Source: Nicotiana tabacum (Eukaryota; Streptophyta; Magnoliopsida; Solanales; Solanaceae). Taken from it: 64,000 bases of DNA. Location: NCBI RefSeq assembly GCF_000715075.1, contig NC_134080.1, forward strand, positions 35,444,758 to 35,508,757, read 5' to 3'. The notes beneath the pieces were generated by a model. It worked only from the letters and a program-made list of their open reading frames with translations. It did not search any database and was not told where the DNA came from. The position numbers and the translations under genes were made by a program. Below, one piece after another: positions 22,326 to 33,012 of the stretch; within the stretch, counting starts at the first letter, position 1; every line of letters begins with the position of its first letter.

Positions 22326-24387
22326 CTAAGCCCTGTCTGTCTACATAGGATCATGAGTGGTCCCTGGGTCCTCTGTGTGATCGGGAACCTCAGACTGGTT
22401 CCTGGTGGTCTACTCTTCTGCTACTAGGACCTGGGCCTGGACCTCAACAGGCTCTGGAACTGGTATATCCTGTGGCTGACTAGAGAAAGTCTCCGGTGGG
22501 TCCGCCAACTGGATGATAACATCATCAGCTCTAGGAATCCTCCTCCTCCTATTCAGAGGCATTTGTGACTGCTCGGGCTCTAGATGAGCTGCTGGCACTG
22601 GGTCATCAAACAACAAGTCTAAAGGCAGCTGGTCTGCCTTCAGTCTATCAATATCTGCCCGCAGCACCTTTACTGACTCCTTGGAGGCCCATGTCTTCCG
22701 CAACGTCTTATGCTCCTTAGCAAGCTCCTTCAGAGCCTTGCTATGTGAATCGACTGCCTTTGAGAGCGCAGCCTGAGTATCGAGGATCTTCTTCTGGTTG
22801 TCAAGTATCTCCTTGAGTGCATCCTTTATCGACTATGGCACCTGTAGAGCTGGGGGGAACCGACTGAGCCTCTACAGTGGTAGTCAAAATGGACAACTTG
22901 GATGAGGCAGTCTGCATCTAGTTGTTGATACTCAAAAGTGCCTGGCTCAGACGGTGGGCAGTAATAGGATAGGCCCGGGTAGATGGGATCTCCGGGCCTG
23001 TTGATGTGGATGGGCCAAGATGAATGGTTAAGGATGTGGATGGACCGGGAGGGATATCTGTAAATGTGGAGGTATGCTCAGCAGAAGCCACTACCTCAAC
23101 CGACTCCTCAGATTGTCCAGTTGGAGCAGTAGCTAGTACTTTGTAGTTCTTGCTCTTGGGCTTGTCATCACCCTTCATGCTATACCAGGAAAATGGGGTT
23201 GTCGCCTTGACCTTTATGTCATATGGTCTCTTGTCCACTTCTAGGTCCTGGAAGTACTCAGTGAGGAAACTGGGGAAAAGGTAGTTCCGGTCATGCTCCA
23301 CACCCACTATCATGATAATCTGGGACATCACATTCCCCACATTTATGGGGTACCCCGCCATAATCAAAGCAACCAATACAGCCCGGTGGAGAGGAAGGGT
23401 GTTGTCATGAGTGGTAGGGTCCAACCGGCTGCAAACAAAAGTCTCCCATCCCCTCGCTTCAAAGTTCAAGGTCCTTCTCAATATTTTGACCCCAGCAGTC
23501 AACCAATCGGGGACGGTACCTGGGATTACCAAGTACTGTGCTAACCATGGACGGACCTCCCTGCCCATCTCTATCTTCAGTATATACAGAGTCTCATCCT
23601 CTTCATTGAAGCCCAGATATTCATTAATCAACTTCCCATCAAATAACACCTTGAGGTTCCGAACCTTGGTCACTTTGGAGCCCTTTTTTATGTGGGCTAC
23701 ATTACAATAAAACTCCTTGACCAAGTGTTCGTTGGTGTCCACACAAGCATCTAGGAAGTGCTCCCAACCCACTCTAGTTCTGAATTATCTCTGCACGTTG
23801 GGGTTGTGGGGTAGTAAGTCTTTGTCAATGAAACTCTGATCCGGTATCAACTTTCTCACCGGCCACCACTCCCTAAACTTATGGTATGCCACTTCACTTA
23901 CAAACCTATCCTCCCAAGCTTCGGGCTTCCTAGTTCTAGCAACGCCTCCCACTTGAGTCTCACCACCTTCAGCTACTCCCTCATCACCCTCTACTTCCTT
24001 CTCACCTCCTCCTGCACCCTCTCCGGATAATGAAGCTGTGGGGGAGGTGGAGTATTCCCCACTACCGACTACTGAACCCTCAGATGACCCAGAAGAAACA
24101 TGTGTTGGTGCTTGGGCAGTGGGTGATGATGGAGGAGTGTCTCTCAATCGATGCCTCTCCGGCCAGTCAGGGATGTATTCAGGTATAGAATCCGAAGAGA
24201 TTTCCCGGGAGGGCTCGTACTCACTCCCCGACATGTCAATGGCCCTATTAGCTACTTTTATGGCCTTTCTCATATTCTTGATGTTTTGCCTTACATGGGC
24301 AGTAAGTTGTACCATTTTCTACTTCCCAACCTGGGAGGATACACCTCTGCCGGGTTGTTTCGAGCCTTTTCCTCGTTGTTTAACCAT
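22326..24387 (-). pseudogene. Athila B accessory ORF downstream of pol
   Basis: The likely start is the ATG at 24385-24387 (MVKQRGKGSKQPGRG), three bases after a TTGCAG acceptor-like site. Parts in order are a basic N-terminus with SGSEYEPSREISSDS, a Ser/Gly/Glu-rich linker, and a folded domain at about 23000-23950 (WEDRFVSEVAYHKFREWWPV, VKEFYCNVAHIKKGSKVTKV, VLFDGKLINEYLGF, ETFVCSRLDPTTHDNTLPLH). A Pro/Ser-rich tail and a basic C-terminus follow. The domain resembles the 'putative plant transposon protein' family found in Athila-type elements; that match is from memory. No membrane segment or signal peptide is visible, so an envelope role is not supported. Stops occur after SSQVGK, after NPNVQR at 23785, and many in the last third. 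Confidence 0.75.
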
Positions 24388-24390
24388 GAT

Positions 24391-25049
24391 CTGCAAGCAC
24401 AATCATATAAACTTATTAGTATCAGTTGCAACATTAGAGAAGAAGTGAAATTCAGTGTTGCAAAACATAGAACATAGTTGCAGAAGTCCATAGAAGTCCC
24501 AGTGCGGACCACACAAAATGGAGTGAGGTCGCACAGGGGTCAGTGCGGTCTGCACAAAATGGTAGTGCGGTCCACACAGAGATGGGGTTCAGACTACTCA
24601 TTCTCTGTATCTAACCAGTGCGGGCCGCACAAAATAGTGGTGCGGCCGCACATGGGCCAATGCGGTCCGCACAAAATGTAGTGCGGTCGCACTAACCAAG
24701 GTTCAGCTTTCCAGAAGTTCGTCAGTGCGGTCCGCACAAAATGGTACTGCGGACCACATTGGGGCAACGCAGACCGCACAAAAATGACCACGGTCCGCAC
24801 TAAGTGCCCAGTTTTGGCACTGAGTTAGGGTTCATGGGATTTTTGTTTTTAAGTCCAAATTTTCACTTAATGAGTGCCCCTAAGTCATTTCCCAGTCCAT
24901 TAAACTAACAAAGTCCTTATGAATTCAAAATTTAACTACTCTAGCCTAGGCAATTGAAATAAATACGGGAGGAAGAAGAACAGAAGATAAGAAAAACAAA
25001 TATTAAACGAAATTACAAAATTAAACAAGGAATAGGAAGATTTTATTAC
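24391..25049 (-). other. Putative 5'-leader intron of the Athila B accessory ORF
   Basis: On the minus strand a donor-like CTG|GTAAT (GT at 25049-25048) and an acceptor TGATTGTGCTTGCAG (AG at 24392-24391) enclose 659 bp. Copy C has CTG|GTAAC and TTGTTTGCAG enclosing 647 bp at the same places. The exon after the acceptor begins three bases before the ATG. Splicing is inferred, not shown. Confidence 0.45.
24500..24805. repeat. G+C-rich palindromic array inside the putative intron, copy B
   Basis: About ten modules (GTGCGGTCCGCACAAAATG, GTGCGGCCGCAC and variants) occur, spaced 20-35 bp. Copy C has its counterpart at 45730-46030. If the proposed intron is real, this array is transcribed and then removed. 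Confidence 0.75.
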
Positions 25050-25177
25050 CAGATTATGAGATGAAGTGAAACTAATCAATGCCAAGCAAGTAATTACGAT
25101 CAAATGCAAGGGATGAACAGTATTAGTATGCTCTGAGAGTTAAAATTTCAAAAAGGGTAACAGAAGACCCTCAAGGT

Positions 25178-25187
25178 CTATTTATAG
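25178..25187 (-). promoter_or_regulatory. Candidate internal TATA box, Athila B
   Basis: CTATAAATAG on the minus strand lies about 790 bp upstream of the accessory ATG and 128 bp upstream of the donor-like site. A palindrome array (25215-25440) lies just upstream. The box is identical to those in copies A and C and differs by one base from the LTR TATA box. Confidence 0.5.
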
Positions 25188-25214
25188 AAAAGCCCCTGGG
25201 GACCAGTCTCACCT

Positions 25215-25440
25215 ACCAGTGCGGACCGCACAAAATTGACCGTGTTCTGCATTGAACTGTTTTGGTCAAGTTTGAGAAGGCAACACTCTGCAGTCCGCAC
25301 AAAATGGACTGCGGCCGCAAAGGTTCACTGCAGACAGCACAAAATGTAGTGCGGCCGCGGTGGAAAACTTCAAAGAGGCTTCATTTTACCCACACCAGTG
25401 CGGTCTGCACCAAATGTACTGCGGTCGCACTGGAAACTTC
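25215..25440. repeat. G+C-rich palindromic array upstream of internal TATA box, copy B
   Basis: Repeats such as GTGCGGACCGCACAAAATTG and GTGCGGCCGCGG lie between the pol stop (25601) and the TATA box. The order array then TATA box copies the arrangement in the LTR U3. Confidence 0.75.
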
Positions 25441-25600
25441 AGAGACCTGTGCATGCATCAACATAACCCTGGAACATCTCACAACCAGTTAGCCCAAAAA
25501 TCAATCCTATACTACAAAGAAAATCAAAGAAAAAACACATGGGTTGCATCCCAAGAAGCGCCTGATTTAATGTCACGACACGACGCATATTACCATCACA

Positions 25601-26876
25601 TCATTTGAAATGAAGGAGCGCCACCACGTGGCTGTCATCAATTTTCCCAAGATAATGCTTAACCCGGTGCCCATTAACTGTGAAGACTTCACCATTTTTG
25701 TTATTTAAATCAAGAGCACCAAAAGGGGTCACAAACACAACTTCAAATGGTCCACTCCATTTGGATTTGAGCTTTCCCGAAAACAGACGTAACCGGGAGT
25801 TGAACAAGTGAACTAAATCACCTACTTTAAACTCCTTTCCACAAGAATATTTATCATGAAGGTACATCATCTTGTCCTTATACAAGGACGAACTAGAGTA
25901 GGCATGTAATCTAAATTCATCAAGTTCATTTAGCTGCTCCACACGAAGATTGGCTGCAATATCCCGTTACAAATTCAACTTCCTCAAAGCCCACATGGCA
26001 TTGTGCTCTAATTCAACCGGTAGATGGCAAGCTTTCCCAAACACCAACCGATATGGAGACATACCAATAGGAGTCTTGAAAGCTATCCTATAAGCCCATA
26101 GAGCGTTATCCAACTTCTTCGACCAATCGGTCCTATTTGCATTGACCGTCTTTGACAATATGCTTTTTATTTCCCGGTTTGAGACTTCCACTTGACCACT
26201 TGCTTGAGGGTGATAGGGGGTAGAAACTTTGTGATTGACACCATACTTAGAAAGCAACATGTCGAAAGCTTTATTGCAAAAATGAGATCCCCCATCACTA
26301 ATAATCGCACGAGGAGTGCCAAACCTTGTGAAAATGCTCTTCTTAAGAAATGCAACAACACTCCGGGATTTATTGTTAGGCAAAGCCACGGCTTCAACCC
26401 ATTTTGAGACATAGTCAAGCACCACGAGAATGTAAGTATTCCCATAAGAGCTAACAAAAGGACCCACGAAATCGATGCCCCAAACATCAAAGATATGCAC
26501 TTCAAGAATGGTATTGAGAGACATCTCATCCCTTTTTGAAATTCCACCCGCTCTTTGGCATTCGTCACACCTCTTCACAAAATCACCCACATTTTTGAAC
26601 AAGGTTGGCCAATAGAACCCAACTAAGAACTTTCGAGGCGGTCCTCACCCCACAGTGATGACCACCATAGGGTGAGGAATGGCAAGCTTCTAAGATACTC
26701 AATTGTTCTTCTTCCGGGATACACCTACGAATCACACTATCCGTGCAAATCTTGAACAAGTACGGCTCATCCCAATAGAAATCCAAACTATCCCACTTGA
26801 GCTTCTTCCTTTGGTTAGAAGAGAGCTCACATGGGATTATTCCGGTCACAAGGTAATTGGCAACATCGGCAAACAT
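25601..26876 (-). pseudogene. Athila B integrase
   Basis: The N-terminal zinc finger ([14 protein letters not shown]), catalytic core and C-terminal domain are present. Core signatures are [18 protein letters not shown] and [12 protein letters not shown], so all three acidic residues are kept. The C-terminal part carries LYKDKMMYLHDKYS and ends LLHFK before the stop at 25601. Two defects break it: a frameshift around 26583-26602 (after LSWVLLAN) and a stop near 25950 in the linker. Integrase would insert the DNA copy into the genome. Confidence 0.88.
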
Positions 26877-28486
26877 GGCATATCATTCATTGACACCGTA
26901 AGGAGTTGTTTGTTGGGAAATGAATCATTGATCTCAAGGCCATCACAAGGCCTCCCCTCCTCCTCCAAACGGGACAAGTGGTCCGCCACTTGGTTCTCAC
27001 TACCTTTTCGGTCCACAATTTCTAGATCAAACTCTTGAAATAGTAACACCCACCACATCAATCTTGCCTTGGAGTCTTTCTTTGTCATCAAGTACCTAAG
27101 GGCGGCATGGTCGGTGTGCACTATGACCTTGGCCCCCATAAGATACGGCCAAAACTTTTCTATTGCAAACACTATGGCCAACAACTCTTTCTCGGTAACT
27201 GTATAGTTCTTTTGACCCTTATTCATGTTCCTGCTTATGTAGTACACTGGATGAAACATTTTATTAACCCTTTGACCCAAAATAGCCCCTACCGCAACGT
27301 CACTTGCGTCACACATGAACTCGAAAGGCAAGCTCTTATTTGGTGCGGTAATGATAGGGGTAGTGATCAACTTGTGCTTGAGAAGCTTGAATGCTTGCAT
27401 ACATCTCTCATCGAACACAAACTTGGCATCCTTTTCTAGTAACTTGCACAAAGGGTTTACCACTTTCGAAAAATCTTTTATAAACCTCTGGTAAAAACCC
27501 GCGTACCCAAGAAAACTTCTCACCCCTTTGACAGAAGTGGGGGGGAGCCTTGAAATCACCTCTATCTTGGCTTTGTCAACTTCAATCCCTCGCTTTGAAA
27601 TTTTGTGACCCAATACTATACCCTCTTCTACCATGAAATGGGACTTTTCCCAATTGAGTACAAGGTTAGTGTCTTCACACCAGGTCAACACTCTATCCAA
27701 ATAACACTCATCAAAGGAATCCCCAACCACACTGAAATCATCCATGAAAACCTCCAAGATATCCTCCACCATGTCGGTGAAAATAGCCATCATGCATCGT
27801 TGGAAGGTCATCGGAGCATTACACAATCTGAACGGCATTCGAGAGAAAGCGAATGTGCCATACGGACAGGTAAAAGTTGTCTTCTCTTGATCCTCCGGTC
27901 CAATAAAAATTTGATTGTACCCCGAGTAACCATCCAAAAAGCAATAAAAAGCACGCACCGCAAGACGATCTAGCATTTGGTCAAGGAATGGCAATGGAAA
28001 ATAATCCTTTCGAGTCACCTTGTTTAGCTTCCGGTAATCCATACATACTCTCCACCCGGTGACCGTCCGAGTAGGAATAAGTTCATTGTTGTCATTAGTC
28101 ACCACAGTCATACCACCCTTCTTCGGCACACATTGTACCGGATAAGACCATGAGCTATCAGAAATGGGGTACACAACCCCGGCATCCAACCATTTGATCA
28201 ATTCCTTTTTCACCAATTCTTGCATTGCCTTGTTCAATCTTCTTTGATGCTCCAAGGAAGGCTTTACATCATCCTCCAAGATAATTTTGTGCATACAGAA
28301 TGCGGGGATTATTCCCCGAATGTCAGCCAAAGTCCATCCAGTTGCCCTTTTTCGCCTTTGAAGCACCGCCAAAGTGGCCTCAACCAGCATGTTAGTTAGG
28401 CCAGAAGAAAGAATAACTGATAAAGTAGAATTTGAGCCCAAGAACTCATACCTGAGTTGTGGAGGCAGTAGTTTCAACTCCAACAA
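26846..28486 (-). pseudogene. Athila B reverse transcriptase and RNase H
   Basis: An open frame of 546 codons covers the linker ([16 protein letters not shown]), the RT with [15 protein letters not shown] signature, [33 protein letters not shown] and FMDD, the connection, and RNase H ([45 protein letters not shown]). Catalytic acids are intact. The RT motif MPFRLCNAP has R where A and C have G. One stop (TAG at about 28494) separates it from the protease frame, and a frameshift after 26876 leads to integrase. It is the best preserved RT in the window. Confidence 0.9.
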
Positions 28487-28495
28487 TGGTGGATC

Positions 28496-29755
28496 CTAAA
28501 TTGATGGTTTTGTTGGTGGAGTTTTCCGGTTTTCAAGATCCAAAGACAATTTTCTAGGCTCATAGGAATAAGAGTCCATTCCATGTAAAGCATTCACGCA
28601 CTCCACTCTGCTTGCATCATCATTGACATCAAGATTTAATAGAACGTCCTTAAGGGGGTCCGCCATGTTGATCATAGCACTGGTTTCATCCACAATCACA
28701 ACTGTGACAAGGTCTACAAATGACCACACCTCGGTGCTATTGGGCTGCTTCATAGATTTGCAAACATGAAAGACGACCTTTTCATATCCCACTCGGAAAG
28801 TGAGCTCACCCGCTTCAACATCAACCAATGCCTTCCCCTCCGCAAGGAAAGGCCTCCCTAGAATGATAGGGACCTCATAGTCTACTTCACAATCCAAAAT
28901 CACAAAGTCGGCCGGCAAAATGAATTTGTCCACCCGGACAAGCACTTCATCAATAATGCCCAAAGGTCGTTTCATCGATCGATCCTCCATTTGTAACCTC
29001 ATGGAAGTCGGTCTAGGTTGCCCAATACCTAAAGTTTTGAAGACTGAGTAAGGTATCAAATTGATACTAGCTCCAAAATCACATAGAGCCTTGGCAAAAT
29101 CCGCACTCCCTATGGTGCAAGGAATGGTGAAAGCACCGGGATTTTTAACCTTCGGGGCCATTGAATGCACTATAGCACTAACTTGGTGAGTCATCTTTAT
29201 AGTTTCACAATCCATAGAACGCTTCTTTGTGACCAAGTCTTTCATGAATTTTGCATAGCCCGACATTTGTTCAAGTGCCTCCACCAAAGGCACATTAATA
29301 GATAAGCTCTTCATCATGTCAATGAACTTTTTAAACTGATTATAATTCTTTTTCTTTGCGAGCCTTTGAGGATAAGGTGGAGGTGGCCTTGGCAAAGGTG
29401 CCTTGGCTTTAGGCACAACCGACTCCGGCATGTCAATTATATGTCGCCTAGATGGGTTCACATCATTTTGAGTTTCCACCTCGACTTCTTGAATATCAAT
29501 CCTTACTTTATTGTTCACATTTTCATCAACCACATCTTCAACTACCAAAGGAACTTCGTCATCTTGCAACTCAACATCATCATTCACGACTTGCTTTTGC
29601 TTAGAGGCATTCACATCACCGCCTCTCCCACTTCTTGTTGTAACTGCCATAACATGATTGTTCCCACCCTTTGGGTTCACTACCGTATCACTTGGTAGAG
29701 CACCCTTCGGGCGAGTATTTAATGATTGAGAGATTTGGCTTAATTGCACCTCCAA
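28496..29755 (-). pseudogene. Athila B protease region
   Basis: A frame of 419 codons runs from the gag-pol linker (LNTRPKGALPSDTVVNPKGG, TTRSGRGGDVNASKQK) through a Pro-rich segment (PRPPPPYPQRLAKKK). The retropepsin-like domain follows, with LCDFGASINLIPYSVF and VPIILGRPFLAEG. Where A and C have DLGAS this copy has DFGAS; the aspartate is kept. A GAG to TAG change ends the frame at PSI*, and the same frame continues as RT. Confidence 0.82.
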
Positions 29756-31260
29756 GTTTCGGATAGAGGTGTTGTGAGAAGCTAACTATGCATCAGAATC
29801 CGCATTCTTCTTCATCATCTACTCGAACATCATTTCAATTCTACCCATATCATTACCTAAAGAACTAGGACCTTGATATGGAAATGGTGGTGGATTTGTC
29901 GGTTGTTGGTACATTGGGGGCCTTTGAAAGCCTTGCCCCCGGTTTCCTTGGTTTCCATTGTTCCATCCACCTTAACTGTTATTGCCACCCCAATTGTTGT
30001 TATTACCATTCCAATTCCCTTGGTTGCCTTGATTGTTGTTCTGATTGCCCCAGTTGTTGTTTTGGTTGTTGTTCCCCCAATTACTATTGTTTTGTTGTTG
30101 ACTCCAATTGCCACTGTTTTGTTGTTGATTGTCCCAATTTCCTTGAGGTTTCCACTGTTGTTGGCTGGAAGAATTGCCCCGTTGGCCTTGATAGTTGTTT
30201 ACATATTGAACCTCTTCACTTTGGTTATCATAACCATCATTTTGAAACCCATCACATGCATCATCAAATTGTTCATAATTCCCTTGGTTTTGTTGCCTTC
30301 TTTGCCTTCTCTTGTTGACAAGTATACTAACACCCTCCATGGCATTCACTTGGAGAGGATTTTGGACTTGTTGCAACTGTGCCTTAGCCAATTGATTCAT
30401 AGTAGTTGTCAACTCCGCTATAGCTTGCCCATGGTCATGTAATTCCTTGTGCAAACGAATAACCGAAGGGTCACCTTGAGGCACATTGGCTCCACTTTGC
30501 CATGCAAAAGAAGTGTCAGCCATTTCATCAAGTACATCACAAGCCTCATCATATGATAGCTTCATAAAGTTGCCCCCTGCAAGTTAGTTCATTATGCATT
30601 GATTTGTTGTATTGATGCCCCGGTAGAAAGTTTGTTGGATCATAGCGTCGGGCATATCATTGTTGGGGCATTCTTTCACCATCGTTCTATACCGCTCCTA
30701 AATCTCATGCAAAGGTTCCGTGGGCTTTTTCTTGAAAGCCAATATCTCATCTCGAAGTGCCGTCATATGCCCGGGTGAAAAGAATTTAGCAATGAATTTA
30801 TCTGTCAATTCATCCCAAGTTATGATGGAATGGTAGGGAAGTCTCTCAAGCCAATCTAATGTCTTCCCCCGAAGTGAGAATGGGAAAGGTCTCAACCTAA
30901 GAGCATCCTCGGACACATTCATCTGTTTTCTCCCCAGCATGTATCCACGAACCCCTTGAGATGTTTGTAGGCATTTTGATCCGCAGCGCCCGTGAAGTAC
31001 CCACGCTGCTCAAGTAAGGTCAACATCCCATTGGTTATCTTAAAGTTGCTCGCCCGGATTCTGGGTGGGACAATAGCACTTGCATAACCTTGGTTCAGTA
31101 ATACTCTGGGAGATACTCTTGGAAGTAGCGGAGGAGGGTCTAGAATATTGCCATTTGGATTAGCATTGGAATTTCGGCCTCTACGTTACCCTTGGGGTAT
31201 AAGAGCCACGTCATCTTGTTCAACATCATCTACCTCCTCCCCCACAATCACATTTCCAAG
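29756..31260 (-). pseudogene. Athila B gag, N-terminus deleted
   Basis: The reading covers the gag core (ALRLRPFPFSLRGKTLDWLE, KFIAKFFSPGHM, YRTMVKECPNNDM, FMKLSYDEACDVLDEM) and a long N/Q/G-rich tail (NQGNWNGNNNNWG type). The first ~30 codons are lost in the deletion at 31261. Stops lie at about 30698 (EI*ER) and 30588 (CIMN*LAGG), with a frameshift near 30940. No CCHC knuckle is seen; the N/Q/G tail holds the place where one would be. Confidence 0.85.
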
Positions 31261-32523
31261 AGGGTAGTGACATCCGCCTAGGTGGTCAATTGACGGGTAA
31301 TTGCATATAAGGCACGATTGACATGATTGGGGAATATATTATAACCGTTGCTCGATACTAACCACTCTACACCTCTCGGTAGAAAGAGTGATTTTGCCCA
31401 ATTGTCTTTCTCAAGACCAATTGGGTATGCATATTTGCCCAAGCAACTAGGGTTCAAGTCGGGTATTACTCTCTAGAGGTTTAACCCTTTAATTGGGACA
31501 ATCAAATCTCTTGAGTCCATCCCAATTCTTTGTTAAGTCAATTTCGGAGACTTAGGCTCTCTTTCACAAGAAGAGCCCAAGTCAACTTAGCACAAACTAG
31601 TGTTTGCAACCACTAATTCATAAATTAAATCATGAAATTGACCCAAATAACAAACACCCATAGTCAATCTAACCCTAAATCACAACACTCATTAATTACC
31701 CACACTAGGGTTGAGCCACAACTCTAGCTAATAGGTCTAGCTACTTATGCTTGAAGAGAAACACAGAGATATAGATGAAGATGAACACATATTAATTAAT
31801 TGCTAAACTAAATACAAAGATTCAATGATAAAAGTAAGTAAAAATTCCCAAAATGGCTACAAAAGATGTTCCCACAAGTGCAACTGTTGTTCTAAAATGT
31901 CTGATACCCTAAAAATGGAAAAATGATCTATTTATACTAAGTTGGAAAATCTAGTTAAAATTGCCCCTACGGGGTTAGTGAGGACCGCACAAAATGGTGT
32001 GCGGCCGCACTAGGCTCTTGAACATGAAAACTTGACTCTCTAAACTCAGGCTTCGCGGACCACATAGAATGGACTGCGGTCGCAGAGGCTTCTAGTGCGG
32101 TCCGCATAAACTGGACCGCGGACCACACAGGCGTGAAAGCTCCAACTTCACCCTCTCTGAACCTTGGCTCTGCGGATCGCACAGAATGGTAGTGTGGCCG
32201 CATTGCCTTCAGTGTGGACCACACAAAACCTTCTGCGGCTGCACTGCCTTAATGCCTAAAATACTAGCTCTCTGAATCTCCCTAGTGCGGACCGCACAAA
32301 GTGTAGTGCGGCCGCACTAGGCCTGTTTTTCCTGAGTTTGTATTGTCTTTGGTACTTGTGCAAGTTTCACTACTTTTGAGCTGATCTTTGATATATTATC
32401 ACTTTGTTGATCAAACCTGCAATCAAGTACAACTTATGAGCCTTTTGGGACTATTTTGTATGAATTTATAATCAAAGCGTAAGCAAGAAGGAGTATAAAA
32501 TACGTCAAAATCCATAGTTATCA
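31261..32523 (-). repeat. 5' LTR of Athila B, truncated
   Basis: The sequence matches the 3' LTR of the same element from about 19234 to its end. The part that would correspond to 18960-19233 is missing, and gag sequence (CACATTTCCAAG) joins directly. The TATA box GTATAAATAG lies at 31928-31937 and the palindrome array at 31977-32320. The TTATCA end is at 32523. Confidence 0.9.
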
Positions 32524-33012
32524 CTCCTCCAACTAGGGGTGGGGGTAGAGGTGCTAGAGGTGGAGGTAGAGGTATTAGAGGTGGAGGTCAGGCTGCTAGA
32601 GGTGGAGGCTAGCCAGCATGAGGCTTTCCTAGGGACGTAGCTCAGAGTGGTGGGGCTCAGCCCCGATGTTATGCTCTTCCAGCCAGGCCTAAGGCTGATG
32701 CCTCCGATGCAGTTATCACAGGTACCATTCTGGTCTGTAGTAGAGATGCTTCAGTTTTATTTGATCTAGGGTCTACATACTCCTATGTGTCATCTTATTT
32801 TTCCCCGTATCTGGTCATGCCTAGTTATTCTTTTAGTGCTCTTATATATGTGTCTATACCGGTGGGTGATTCTATTGTGGTGGATTATGTCCATCGTTCA
32901 TGTATAGTTGTGATTGGGGGTTTTGAGACCTCGTGTAGATTTGCTTCTTTTGGACATGATCGATTTTGATGTCATATTAGGGATGGATTAATTATCACCT
33001 TACCATGCCATC
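32524..33012 (+). pseudogene. Tekay-2 gag C-terminus and protease
   Basis: Reading resumes after Athila B with a Gly/Arg-rich stretch (TRGGGRGARGGG). Then follows a retropepsin-like domain with ASVLFDLGSTYSYVSS as active-site loop and YVSIPVGDSIVV. Stops (GGG*PA*GF, HDRF*) and a frameshift after 32969 break it. The order gag tail then protease matches the other side of the insertion at 18959. Confidence 0.8.

Larger units (their letters stand above)
18960..32523 (-). mobile_element. Athila-like retrotransposon, copy B, with 5' internal deletion
   Basis: This 13564-bp minus-strand element is inserted in Tekay-2 between gag and protease. Flanking five-mers are CTCCG (18955-18959) and CTCCT (32524-32528), a target duplication with one change. 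The 3' LTR is complete, but the 5' LTR lacks its last ~274 bp. The primer site, leader and first gag codons are also missing. The missing block was lost in one deletion at 31261-31263. Gag, pol and the accessory ORF remain, and its pol is the least damaged of the three copies. The layout is gag, protease, RT, RNase H, integrase, accessory ORF, 3' non-coding region. Confidence 0.9.

Noticed and set aside
22918..23772. Accessory ORF of Athila as a true envelope gene
   Set aside because: There is no signal peptide, no membrane helix and no Cys-rich ectodomain in the readable parts of copies B or C.
29873..30442. 189-codon hydrophobic frame on the plus strand, like a membrane protein
   Set aside because: It is the antisense of the N/Q/G-rich gag tail of Athila B. 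AAC/CAA codons read as Val/Leu on the other strand; the same shadow appears at 7700-8062 and 51037-51420.
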